A stretch of 5,790 nucleotides of DNA from Alphaproteobacteria bacterium (GCA_019237175.1 JAFAHP010000543.1:1-5790), one strand, 5' to 3'. Counted from the stretch's first letter, positions 1 to 5,463 are shown. Numbers and translations are program-made. The notes: a model not told the origin generated them from the letters alone.

Positions 1-1
1 C

Positions 2-139
2 GCACCAGGTCTGACGGAGAATGCGCTGGCGCCGCTGAGGCATGCGCGGCCGAAGGTGGAGATTGCGCTGCCGCTGCAGCCGACAATCGCGGAGCTGGCG
101 GCGCATGGGTGGCCCGATCGCTGTTGCTGCCGGCGATAG
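2..139 (+). CDS. C-terminal fragment of an unidentified protein
   Basis: An open frame enters from the left edge and stops at TAG 137-139, giving 45 visible residues. Most codons up to about base 115 end in G or C (many GCG, CTG, GAG and CCG), as expected for a real gene in this high-GC genome, and the translation has a normal mix of charged and aliphatic residues (for example RPKVEIALPL, then PTIAELAAHGW). The last residues before the stop are Cys/Arg-rich (RCCCRR) and look less natural, so the true end may differ or a frameshift may lie nearby. I do not recognise the family. A uroporphyrinogen-III synthase-like tail crossed my mind but cannot be supported. A competing open frame exists on the minus strand, but its codon pattern here is poorer. 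Confidence 0.4.
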   Translation, partial: APGLTENALAPLRHARPKVEIALPLQPTIAELAAHGWPDRCCCRR

Positions 140-415
140 ACTGCAACAGGGGTAGGTGCGTTGCGGTGAGCCCGCCCACCGACAGCGCAGGCTGAACCCT
201 GAACCACAACATCCGCCGGGTGCCGATCTGTTGGAACCGCGCACGAGACACTCGATGCAAGCCCGGCATTCCCGCCGACCCGACCAGCGTAGTTGTGAGG
301 ACCTCCGTAGTCTCGGCCCGTAGATCCGCTATAACCGTGCTCGGATGAGTCGCCGACGAGACCCAAATCCCCGGGGTCGCGGTGGTCGCCCGGAATACAT
401 TCAGCAGGTTCATCG
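140..415. other. Stretch without a secure gene
   Basis: No plus-strand frame with a credible start covers this stretch. On the minus strand a frame opens with ATG at 411-413, two bases beyond the stop of the 69-aa gene, and stays open to the left edge. It lacks a ribosome binding site, is rich in Thr, Ser and Ala, and becomes low-complexity Ala/Pro/Ser where it crosses the plus-strand fragment at 2-139. It is therefore treated only as a possibility. I see no terminator-like hairpin with a T-run, no tRNA and no clear promoter. Confidence 0.4.
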
Positions 416-625
416 TCAATTCGTCGATTTTGGCGAAAAAGTCGGCGTCCTAACATCGGTGATCATCGTCGACTTCATACTGTAGACAGGTTCGCCATCG
501 GCCGATTTTTGGTCCTCTTCACGAAATATGGCGATTACCACCGATTTAACGCGCATCGTCGTACCATCAGCGAGCCGATACTCGCTCCATCTCTCTTTGG
601 CGTCGAGGACTTCGATCTCGGTCAT
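416..625 (-). CDS. Small conserved-type hypothetical protein (69 aa)
   Basis: The frame runs from ATG (CAT at 623-625) to TGA (TCA at 416-418). The product is a compact soluble protein of 69 residues: it starts MTEIEVLDAKERWSEYRLAD, continues with a GTTMRVKSVVIAIF strand-like segment at about 21-34, and has VYSMKSTMITDVRTP near the C-terminus (about 47-61). It has no signal peptide, membrane segment or cysteines. Alternating polar and hydrophobic stretches suggest a small beta-rich fold. The pattern resembles short hypothetical proteins I recall from Bradyrhizobium-like genomes, but no function is known to me. The frame extends further upstream, but that extension is Arg/Ser/Ala-rich and looks like a shadow, so I chose this ATG. 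No clear Shine-Dalgarno sequence precedes it, which lowers certainty about the start. It is transcribed away from the gene at 898. Confidence 0.7.
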   Translation of the reverse strand: MTEIEVLDAKERWSEYRLADGTTMRVKSVVIAIFREEDQKSADGEPVYSMKSTMITDVRTPTFSPKSTN

Positions 626-897
626 ATTTGGCGAAGAGTCTGCCCGAACCTCGCTCACCGCTGATTCCTTCCCGAGCGCATAGCCCGTTGCGCCGCGGAT
701 GATCACACCCCCGCAGCACTCTCCGTCTTTTTTATTGACGAAAGCTTGACGGCGAAGCCGAACGTGTTTTCCGCGCGCCTCACTAACGGTCGCTGCGGCG
801 CTCGCCCGCGATGGCAAAAACCGACACCACCTTAACGCTCCGTCAATTTCGTCATGGTGAAACTGACGGATCGCATTCCGCAGACCGTGGTCAGACG
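626..897. other. Divergent intergenic region
   Basis: These roughly 270 bases separate two small genes that point away from each other, so promoters for both would be expected here. I see two TTGACG hexamers at 735-740 and 746-751 next to a T-rich run (728-733), but no good -10 element at a suitable distance, so no promoter is called. An in-frame ATG at 811 would extend the plus-strand gene by 29 codons, but the added residues look non-coding. No RNA gene or repeat was seen. Confidence 0.4.
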
Positions 898-1347
898 ATG
901 TGGACGATAAGCTCGACCGATGTTCAGCAGGCCAGAGAGCGGATCGATCGCCGCCGTGCCGAGCTTGAGGCGCGATACGCCAACGAAAAAGAAGCGCTCG
1001 ACACCGAGAGTGCGACGATCGAAGCGCTGGAGCGGGCCGCCACGGAATTCGCACAACGGCACAAAAGCGCCGATCCGGTCGTAGCCGGAGGACCCACGGC
1101 GTCGGACGAGCCTACGGGTCCGGGCGAAGCGGCCGGGAGCGCCCTCGGCTGCGACGATCCCGCGGAGTCAGTGATTGAGACCGAACCCGCGCCAGCATCT
1201 GGGGGAGAGATTGATCCTTCAGGATATGGTGAGGCGAACCTGTCCTTCGACATCCTCAAGCCAGGTTCGCGCTGGCGGCTCAATCGCGCCGCGCGGCTGC
1301 TGAACCCTGAGAGCGGGTCTGCGCCCACCCCCTCTTCCTCGACGTGA
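898..1347 (+). CDS. Hypothetical protein with N-terminal coiled coil (149 aa)
   Basis: Three regions can be seen. Residues about 8-56 are highly charged and helical with heptad-like spacing (VQQARERIDRRRAELEARY, then ALDTESATIEALERAATEF), so probably a coiled coil. Residues about 57-113 form a Pro/Ala/Gly/Glu-rich linker likely to be disordered. A short basic-aromatic tail follows at about 115-135 (LSFDILKPGSRWRLNRAARL). There is no signal peptide or membrane segment, so a cytoplasmic location is inferred. The architecture (helical start, acidic Pro-rich linker, SRWR tail) resembles small hypothetical proteins I recall from Bradyrhizobium and Rhodopseudomonas; the function is unknown. I chose ATG 898 because the protein-like sequence begins there with MWTISSTDV. 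The in-frame ATG at 811 adds residues that look non-coding. The ribosome binding site is weak. It converges with the dehydrogenase gene, with 56 bp between the two stops. Confidence 0.62.
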   Translation: MWTISSTDVQQARERIDRRRAELEARYANEKEALDTESATIEALERAATEFAQRHKSADPVVAGGPTASDEPTGPGEAAGSALGCDDPAESVIETEPAPASGGEIDPSGYGEANLSFDILKPGSRWRLNRAARLLNPESGSAPTPSSST

Positions 1348-1403
1348 CGCAGGCTTTTGCCAGTTTGAGATGCGCCATCGTCGGTCGGTGCAGGAGCGCC
1401 CGA

Positions 1404-2492
1404 TCAGATAGCGGCGAAATCGATCAGCTGACGGACCGGCGCCCCCGATTTGAGCTTCGCAAAACCGTCATTGATCTCGGCGAGCTTAAGCTTGCCGGAG
1501 ATCAAATGGTCGAGCTTCAAGCGTCCCTGGCGCCATAACGACAACAGGCGCGGCATATCAACGCGAAAACGATTGCCGCCCATCGACGTGCCCTGGATCT
1601 TGCGGTCGCGCAGAAAATCGAAGCCGTGCAATTCGATCTTCACACCATAGGGGACCATGCCGATGATCGTCGCCGTGCCGCCTCCGCGCAGCATCTGAAA
1701 CGCCTGCTCGGCCGTAGCCTTGGTGCCGAGTGCCTCGAACGAGTAATTGACCCCGCCACCGGTCATGTCGCGAACAGCTTTGACCGGATCGGCATTGCTG
1801 ACGTTCAGCGTGTCGGTGGCGCCGAGTTCGCGTGCCAGCTCCAATTTCGAGGCGACAGTGTCGATGGCGATGATGCGCTCGGCGCCGGCGAGGGCCGCGC
1901 CGTTGACCGCCGACAGCCCGACACCGCCGCAGCCGATCACCGCAACTGTCGAACCTGGCTCGACCTTGGCGGCGTTAAAAACGGCGCCAACCCCGGTCAT
2001 GACCCCGCAGCCGACGAGTGCCGCGCGGTCGAGCGGGATATCATCGTCGATCTTCACCATCGAGTTCTCATGGACCAGCATCTGCTCGCCAAACGAGGAC
2101 AGGTTGAAGGCTTGATTCAGCTGCTGCCCCTTCCAGGTCATGCGCCGCGCGACCCCGGGCAGCATCTTGACCTCGGTGTTTTCGCACAAATTCGGGTGTC
2201 CGGTCAGGCATTGCGCGCAAGTCCCGCAGAAGACGCTGAGGCAAGTGATGACGTGGTCGCCGGGTTTGACGTAGGTGACCCCGTCGCCGATTGCCTCGAC
2301 GATCGCCGACGATTCGTGGCCGAGCACGACCGGCACGGGGATCGGGTACAGCCCCTCGATGAAATGCAGGTCGCTATGGCACAACCCGGCAAAAGCCGTG
2401 CGCAACAACACCTCGCGCGGGCCGGGTTTGTTGACCTCGACCTCCTCGATCGTCATTGGCTGGTTCGGCGCATGGAAGACAGCTGCTTGCAT
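1404..2492 (-). CDS. Zinc-dependent alcohol dehydrogenase (MDR family)
   Basis: This is a full-length (362 aa) medium-chain dehydrogenase/reductase, predicted to oxidise an alcohol to an aldehyde or ketone with NAD+ in the cytoplasm. The N-terminal GroES-like domain (about 1-150) carries the catalytic zinc ligands Cys38 (GLCHSDLH), His59-Glu60 (GHE) and Cys162 (VGCGVMTG). The structural zinc lobe has Cys89, Cys92, Cys95 and Cys103 (CGTCAQCLTGHPNLC). The Rossmann fold follows with GCGGVG at 187-192. Asp211 at the end of the second beta strand (IIAID) favours NAD+ over NADP+ by family rules. The layout is like the class III or NDMA-dependent branch of the family, but the substrate cannot be assigned. 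The start is firm: GAGGAG lies 8 bp upstream of the ATG. It lies downstream of the SMP-30-family gene on the same strand, across a 131-bp gap with an inverted repeat, so co-transcription is possible but unproven. Confidence 0.93.
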   Translation of the reverse strand: MQAAVFHAPNQPMTIEEVEVNKPGPREVLLRTAFAGLCHSDLHFIEGLYPIPVPVVLGHESSAIVEAIGDGVTYVKPGDHVITCLSVFCGTCAQCLTGHPNLCENTEVKMLPGVARRMTWKGQQLNQAFNLSSFGEQMLVHENSMVKIDDDIPLDRAALVGCGVMTGVGAVFNAAKVEPGSTVAVIGCGGVGLSAVNGAALAGAERIIAIDTVASKLELARELGATDTLNVSNADPVKAVRDMTGGGVNYSFEALGTKATAEQAFQMLRGGGTATIIGMVPYGVKIELHGFDFLRDRKIQGTSMGGNRFRVDMPRLLSLWRQGRLKLDHLISGKLKLAEINDGFAKLKSGAPVRQLIDFAAI

Positions 2493-2500
2493 CGGTAAGA

Positions 2501-2506
2501 CTCCTC
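2501..2506 (-). promoter_or_regulatory. Ribosome binding site of the alcohol dehydrogenase gene
   Basis: Read on the minus strand, this is GAGGAG, 8 bases before the ATG at 2490-2492. It is a strong Shine-Dalgarno match and fixes the start codon. Confidence 0.8.
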
Positions 2507-2521
2507 GTGGAGAAAAAGCAC

Positions 2522-2616
2522 TTACCGCAAAGTACGCCGGGGATTCGCGGAGGACGCAAAGATCTCAAATTGCGGCAATGATAGCCTCCGCGCGCCCTTT
2601 GCGTCCTCTGCGGTAA
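2522..2616. repeat. Inverted pair of degenerate ~10-bp repeats between two genes
   Basis: CGCGGAGGACGCAAAG at 2546-2561 is matched by its reverse complement at 2597-2612 (CTTTGCGTCCTCTGCG), 15 of 16 positions, separated by 35 bases. Outside the core, GGATT (2541-2545) matches AATCC (2616-2620) after a 3-base offset. A further copy, TTACCGCAAAG at 2522-2532, matches the reverse complement of 2606-2616 at 10 of 11 positions, so one right-hand segment has two possible partners on the left. The left side reads as a run of roughly 10-base units of the type ACGCAAAG/CGGAGG. This resembles short intergenic repeats found in multiple copies in many bacterial genomes, but copy number cannot be judged from one window. 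In the leftward transcript it would form a strong hairpin between the hydrolase stop and the dehydrogenase ribosome binding site. A T-run in the transcript sense (2513-2517) lies beyond the stem but is not adjacent, so a terminator role is uncertain. Confidence 0.75.
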
Positions 2617-2623
2617 ATCCGAT

Positions 2624-3538
2624 TCACGCGGTGAAATTGAGACGGAGCCCGGGCTCGGGCCACGCCATCGCCGCGAGCTGGCCGTTGCCCGAGAGCGTGA
2701 CATAGGCGGTTTTCATGTCATTCCCGCCAAAGCAGATGTTGGTCGGATAGACATCCGGCACCTTGACCTGCCGCACCACCCGGCCGTCCGGCGCGATTAC
2801 CGTGATGTGGCCGGTGATCAGCGTCGCCACACAGATATTGCCGGAAGCTTCGACCGCGAGACTGTCAAAACGCTGAAAGCCGGGCAGCCCGCACACCAGC
2901 CGGCCGCCGTAAGGAGCAGGGAAGGGCTCGGTCTTCAGCGCGCCGGGCGACGCAATCGCATAGGCGAAAAGCCGCGACGACTCGGTGTCGGCGACATAAA
3001 GCGTCCTCTCGTCGGGTGAGAGGCCGACACCATTTGGAGTCAGCATCGGATACACCAATTCGGTAATCTTCGAGCCGTCGGGTGCCGCGTAATAGATGCC
3101 GCCATGGTCGCGTCGATGCGCATACCGCTTGCCAAGGTCGGTAAAGTAAAAGCCGCCATGGCGGTCGAACACAATGTCGTTCGGTGCAGATAATTTGTGT
3201 CCGTTACACTCGCTGTACAGTACCCGACTCTCGCCGGTGCGTGGGTCGATGCGCTGGATGTAGCCGCCGCGATAATCTTTCGACGGGCCGGTCGACAGAA
3301 AACCGCCTTGGGCGTATTCGTTGCCGCCGTTGTTGCAGACGTAGAGGGCACCATCCGGCCCGGTGGCAACTCCGTTCGGACCTCCGCCGGCGCTACCGAT
3401 TGACGTTTTCGCGCCGTCGGGCGTCACACGGGTTACCGTGGCGCCCGCGATCTCGCCGAGGATGACCGCGCCGTCAGCCATCGCCACCGGCCCCTCGGGA
3501 AATCGCAACCCGCTCGCTAGGATGCGTATTTCGGCCAC
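2624..3538 (-). CDS. SMP-30/gluconolactonase/LRE family protein
   Basis: This is a 304-aa six-bladed beta-propeller hydrolase of the SMP-30 (regucalcin)/gluconolactonase family. Such enzymes open sugar or other lactones using a bound divalent metal. The family landmarks are in order: RFPEGP with Glu at about 15, PNGVATGPDGALYVCNNGG at about 53-71, SAPNDIVFD with the metal-binding Asn at about 119, FYFTDLGKR at about 129, LTPNGVGLSPDERTLYVAD at about 165-183, and FDSLAVEASGNICVA with the putative catalytic Asp at about 224. No signal peptide is present, so it is probably cytoplasmic. The start is GTG at 3536-3538, preceded by GGAGG at a 5-base spacing. The longer ATG-started frame from 3697 adds 53 Arg-rich residues that do not match the fold and lack a ribosome binding site. 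The dehydrogenase gene follows on the same strand. The real substrate is unknown, since family members include lactonases, phosphotriesterase-like enzymes and structural homologues. Confidence 0.9.
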   Translation of the reverse strand: MAEIRILASGLRFPEGPVAMADGAVILGEIAGATVTRVTPDGAKTSIGSAGGGPNGVATGPDGALYVCNNGGNEYAQGGFLSTGPSKDYRGGYIQRIDPRTGESRVLYSECNGHKLSAPNDIVFDRHGGFYFTDLGKRYAHRRDHGGIYYAAPDGSKITELVYPMLTPNGVGLSPDERTLYVADTESSRLFAYAIASPGALKTEPFPAPYGGRLVCGLPGFQRFDSLAVEASGNICVATLITGHITVIAPDGRVVRQVKVPDVYPTNICFGGNDMKTAYVTLSGNGQLAAMAWPEPGLRLNFTA

Positions 3539-3543
3539 AGCGC

Positions 3544-3548
3544 CCTCC
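3544..3548 (-). promoter_or_regulatory. Ribosome binding site deciding the GTG start of the SMP-30-family gene
   Basis: On the minus strand this reads GGAGG, five bases upstream of GTG (3536-3538). It coincides with the first residues of the conserved fold and argues against the upstream ATG at 3695-3697. Confidence 0.78.
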
Positions 3549-3709
3549 GCCCCGATAATGGCCGGGAATTCTGGCGCCCAACCTCGCACCAGGTCAAGCC
3601 GTCGACGGTTCGCGACATAAAGCGCCGGCCCGTGGCGAAGCGGTCGGTTTGCGGCGCGCGCCGCCTCGCCACGCCGTCCACGGCTACCGCAGAGCACGCG
3701 CTAAATGAC

Positions 3710-3724
3710 GCCGGGCAGCCCGGC
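3710..3724. repeat. Perfect 7-bp palindrome with single-base centre
   Basis: GCCGGGC and GCCCGGC flank one A (GCCGGGCAGCCCGGC). It abuts the stop codon of the possible leftward small frame at 3724-3726. It could be a GC-rich hairpin at a transcript end, but neither side has a run of T, so it is not called a terminator. It could equally be a protein-binding palindrome. Confidence 0.45.
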
Positions 3725-3867
3725 TAGTAACGATAGGTCGAGGTCGGCGGACGATTGCCGAAGCGCTCAGGGTGTTGCGAGCACCATTGCCGGCCTTCGC
3801 GTTTTGGTATATCGGATTTGCGATTAAGCACCGGTCGATCGGACAAATCGGCACGGCGCGCGAGCGC
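3724..3867 (-). CDS. Possible small leftward reading frame, start not determined
   Basis: The minus-strand frame ending at TAG (CTA at 3724-3726) has a protein-like tail: RKSDIPKREGRQWCSQHP, then ERFGNRPPTSTYRY. Trp, Cys and a Tyr-ending C-terminus are unusual for a random GC-rich shadow. No ATG with a ribosome binding site occurs close upstream. In-frame GTG and TTG codons exist, and the frame stays open back across the small membrane protein gene, where it is clearly non-coding. The right boundary given here is only where the sequence begins to look protein-like. It may be a real short gene, a remnant, or chance. I recognise no family. Confidence 0.25.
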   Translation of the reverse strand, partial: ALARRADLSDRPVLNRKSDIPKREGRQWCSQHPERFGNRPPTSTYRY

Positions 3868-3935
3868 CGGAATTTTCGGGAGCGGGAGCGCTGGACGTAG
3901 GCGCCGCTTCAAATGGCGGATCGCGGTGGTGGCCG

Positions 3936-4133
3936 ATGCGCAAAGAATGCGATGACGACCGCGAAACCGACGACCGGCGAACCGCGGCATTGATTGGCTT
4001 GGCCATCGTGCTGTCGCTAGCAATCGCGGGGGTCGTGCTCGTGCGCGATCTCGGCAACGAAGCGAAGCTCGAAGATTGTTTGATGCAAGGGCGCACCAAT
4101 TGTGCACCGATCGAGGTGCCGCTGACCCGCTGA
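3936..4133 (+). CDS. Small single-pass membrane protein (65 aa)
   Basis: This short gene has a clear membrane-protein layout. Residues 1-16 are very polar (MRKECDDDRETDDRRT), residues about 17-36 form one hydrophobic helix (AALIGLAIVLSLAIAGVVLV), and a short C-terminal domain follows with KLEDCLMQGRTNCAPI at 44-59. That domain holds two cysteines (48 and 56) that could form a disulphide if it faces the periplasm. The positive-inside rule is ambiguous because the N-terminus carries both Asp/Glu and Arg. The CxxxGRxNCxPI-like tail resembles short hypothetical proteins I recall from Rhizobiales, which is my main reason for trusting it. The role is unknown. A weak GGTGG lies about 6 bases before the ATG, and no other in-frame start is nearby. 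It sits 130 bp upstream of the efflux adaptor gene, but a hairpin and a promoter-like region lie between, so it is probably not part of that operon. Confidence 0.72.
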   Translation: MRKECDDDRETDDRRTAALIGLAIVLSLAIAGVVLVRDLGNEAKLEDCLMQGRTNCAPIEVPLTR

Positions 4134-4157
4134 GTGGGTCGGTGAGTGCGGCTTTTT
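4120..4157 (+). terminator. Candidate terminator hairpin over the stop codon of the small membrane protein gene
   Basis: Bases 4120-4130 can pair with 4134-4144, an 11-bp stem including three G-U pairs, whose core GACCCGC/GTGGGTC closes on the stop codon TGA as a three-base loop. A run of five T (4153-4157) lies 8 bases beyond the stem. That spacing is longer than in a classical intrinsic terminator, so this could be a weak terminator or a 3'-end-protecting hairpin. Confidence 0.35.
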
Positions 4158-4183
4158 GCACACCAGCCCGGCGACAGTCGGGA

Positions 4184-4210
4184 TGGACAGCGGCCCTGGC
4201 GAGCTATAGT
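4184..4210 (+). promoter_or_regulatory. Candidate promoter of the efflux operon
   Basis: TGGACA (4184-4189) matches the sigma-70 -35 consensus at five of six bases. TATAGT (4205-4210) is a fair -10 element. The 15-base spacing is shorter than the usual 16-18. It sits at the edge of an AT-rich stretch and would give a leader of about 45-50 bases before the adaptor start. Confidence 0.35.
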
Positions 4211-4246
4211 GATTATATATGATAGATATCAATTAACTTAACTAAT
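4203..4246. promoter_or_regulatory. AT-rich segment, possible operator region
   Basis: About 44 bases are strikingly AT-rich against a GC-rich background. The segment holds TATATAT (4214-4220), GATATC (4225-4230) and a direct repeat of TTAAC (4233-4237 and 4238-4242). ATAT occurs on both sides of a short centre (4215-4229), giving a loose symmetry that could bind a repressor, but the match is imperfect. No regulator gene lies in the window. Its place between the candidate -10 element and the ribosome binding site fits an operator or an easily melted promoter. Confidence 0.4.
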
Positions 4247-4247
4247 C

Positions 4248-4253
4248 GAGGAG
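4248..4253 (+). promoter_or_regulatory. Ribosome binding site of the RND adaptor gene
   Basis: GAGGAG lies 10 bases before the ATG at 4264, a strong match at a slightly long spacing. It supports this start. Confidence 0.75.
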
Positions 4254-4263
4254 CTCGCTCGTC

Positions 4264-5415
4264 ATGCTCAGACGTGCGATCGGTGTGGTTGCGATGCTCG
4301 TCATGGCGGCCGGGCTCGTGGTTTGGTGGCACAGTTTTGGCGGCAACGGCCCGCGTGCGACGGCACAGACCGCTGCGCCATTGGTTCCGGTAACCGCCGC
4401 TACGGTCGTTGCCCAGAATGTGCCGGTCTACCTGCAAGGGATCGGCACCGTGCAGGCCTATAACATGGTGACCGTCAAAACCCGCGTCGACGGTCAAATC
4501 GTCAAGGTCTATTTCAAGGAAGGCCAGGAAGTTAAAGAGGGTGATCCGCTGTTCGAAATCGATCCGCGGCCCTATCAGGCGGCCCTCGAACAGGCGCAAG
4601 CCGCGAAGCAAAAGGACGAGGCACAGCTCGCCGGCGCCAAGCTCGATCTCGAGCGCTATTCGAAATTGCTCGGAACGGGGTATCAGACCCGCCAAAGCTA
4701 CGACAACCAAACCGCACTCGTCGCCCAGCTCCAGGCGGCACTAAAGGGCGATCAGGCGCAGATCGATAATGCCACGCTCAATCTCGGCTATGCCGAGATC
4801 CGCTCACCGATCGATGGGCGACTTGGCGCGCGGCTCGTCGACAAGGGCAATTTGGTCCATGCGAACGACAATACCGCGCTGGTCACGATCACCGAGCTGA
4901 AGCCGATTTTCGTCAGTTTTACGCTACCGCAAGATACGCTCGACGAACTCCGCGAGCAGCAACAAAAAGAGCCGCTCGCCGTGCAAGCCTACAGCGGCGA
5001 CGGTAGCAAATTGCTTTCCGTTGGCAATCTCACCCTGATCGACAATTCGATCGACCAAGCGACGGGGACAATTCATCTAAAGGCACGGTTCGACAATCAG
5101 GACGAACGACTCTGGCCGGGCGAATTCGTCAGCTTGCGGGTGATTTTGAAAACCCGACCCAACGTCGCCACCGTGCCGGCGCAGACCGTCCAGGAAGGGC
5201 CGGACGGGAATTATGCGTACATTATCAAGCCGGATAACACCGTCGAACGCCGCACTGTGACCATCGCCTCGGTCCAGGACGGCATCGCGGTCGTCACCAA
5301 GGGGCTCTCGCCGGGCGAGCGGGTTGTTGTCGACGGCCAATATCGGCTGACCGAGGGGGCAAGAGTGAAAATCCTGCCGGCGCGGCCGACAAGTGGCGCG
5401 AATTCCGCCAGTTGA
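4264..5415 (+). CDS. RND efflux periplasmic adaptor (membrane fusion protein, MdtA-like)
   Basis: This 383-aa protein is the adaptor of a tripartite efflux pump and links an inner-membrane RND transporter to an outer-membrane channel. Residues about 5-22 form an N-terminal hydrophobic anchor or uncleaved signal; no lipobox cysteine is visible. The periplasmic part starts near 40 with the typical VPVTAATVVAQNVPVYLQG strand, followed by the first half of the lipoyl/barrel-sandwich domain (VKTRVDGQIVKVYFKEGQEV at 71-90, then DPLFEIDPRPY). An alpha-helical hairpin covers about 104-172, rich in Ala, Gln and Lys. The second lipoyl half is YAEIRSPIDGRLGARLVDKG at 176-195. The beta-barrel (about 205-295) includes TGTIHLKARFDN and LWPGEFVSLRV, and the membrane-proximal domain (about 300-370) includes VPAQTVQEGPDGNYAYI. 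Length and layout are normal for MdtA/AcrA-type adaptors, and the missing lipobox favours the MdtA side. The pump gene begins 61 bp downstream, so they are probably one operon. Substrates cannot be predicted. Confidence 0.95.
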   Translation: MLRRAIGVVAMLVMAAGLVVWWHSFGGNGPRATAQTAAPLVPVTAATVVAQNVPVYLQGIGTVQAYNMVTVKTRVDGQIVKVYFKEGQEVKEGDPLFEIDPRPYQAALEQAQAAKQKDEAQLAGAKLDLERYSKLLGTGYQTRQSYDNQTALVAQLQAALKGDQAQIDNATLNLGYAEIRSPIDGRLGARLVDKGNLVHANDNTALVTITELKPIFVSFTLPQDTLDELREQQQKEPLAVQAYSGDGSKLLSVGNLTLIDNSIDQATGTIHLKARFDNQDERLWPGEFVSLRVILKTRPNVATVPAQTVQEGPDGNYAYIIKPDNTVERRTVTIASVQDGIAVVTKGLSPGERVVVDGQYRLTEGARVKILPARPTSGANSAS

Positions 5416-5463
5416 ACCCTACCCGGGCTCGAACGCGTCAGAACGACATTCGACCAAAATGCC

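Larger units (their letters stand above)
3539..3935. other. Intergenic stretch with no secure gene
   Basis: These roughly 400 bases lie upstream of the leftward SMP-30-family gene and before the rightward small membrane protein gene. Plus-strand frames here are Arg-rich and look like shadows. The minus strand carries a frame ending at 3724 whose tail is protein-like (listed separately), with a perfect palindrome next to its stop. The promoter of the SMP-30-family gene is expected here, but I cannot pick out convincing -35/-10 hexamers. Confidence 0.4.

Noticed and set aside
369..376. CCCCGGGG palindrome
   Set aside because: Eight bases of pure GC symmetry are expected by chance in this composition, and the flanks do not extend it.
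735..751. Two TTGACG hexamers as -35 promoter elements
   Set aside because: No acceptable -10 hexamer is found 16-18 bases downstream of either one.
811..897. Upstream ATG extending the coiled-coil protein by 29 residues
   Set aside because: The added residues (Thr/His/Arg-rich) do not continue the helical pattern, and the protein-like sequence begins cleanly at ATG 898.
1348..1403. Bidirectional terminator between the converging genes
   Set aside because: No stem of useful length followed by a T-run could be found in the 56 bases.
1626..2498. 290-codon plus-strand open frame opposite the alcohol dehydrogenase
   Set aside because: It lies antisense to a gene with all zinc ligands and the Rossmann motif intact. 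Its translation is Asp/Arg/His-rich, typical of an antisense shadow in GC-rich DNA.
3755..3955. Plus-strand frame of 66 codons before the small membrane protein
   Set aside because: It is Arg/Ser-rich with no family resemblance, overlaps the start of a better-supported gene in another frame, and lacks a clear ribosome binding site.
4210..4231. TGAT...ATCA as a TetR-type palindromic operator
   Set aside because: Only the four outer bases on each side are symmetric. The interior does not match its reverse complement.
4213..4710. Minus-strand frame of 165 codons opposite the adaptor gene
   Set aside because: It is antisense to a well-supported adaptor gene, has no ribosome binding site and shows no recognisable domain.
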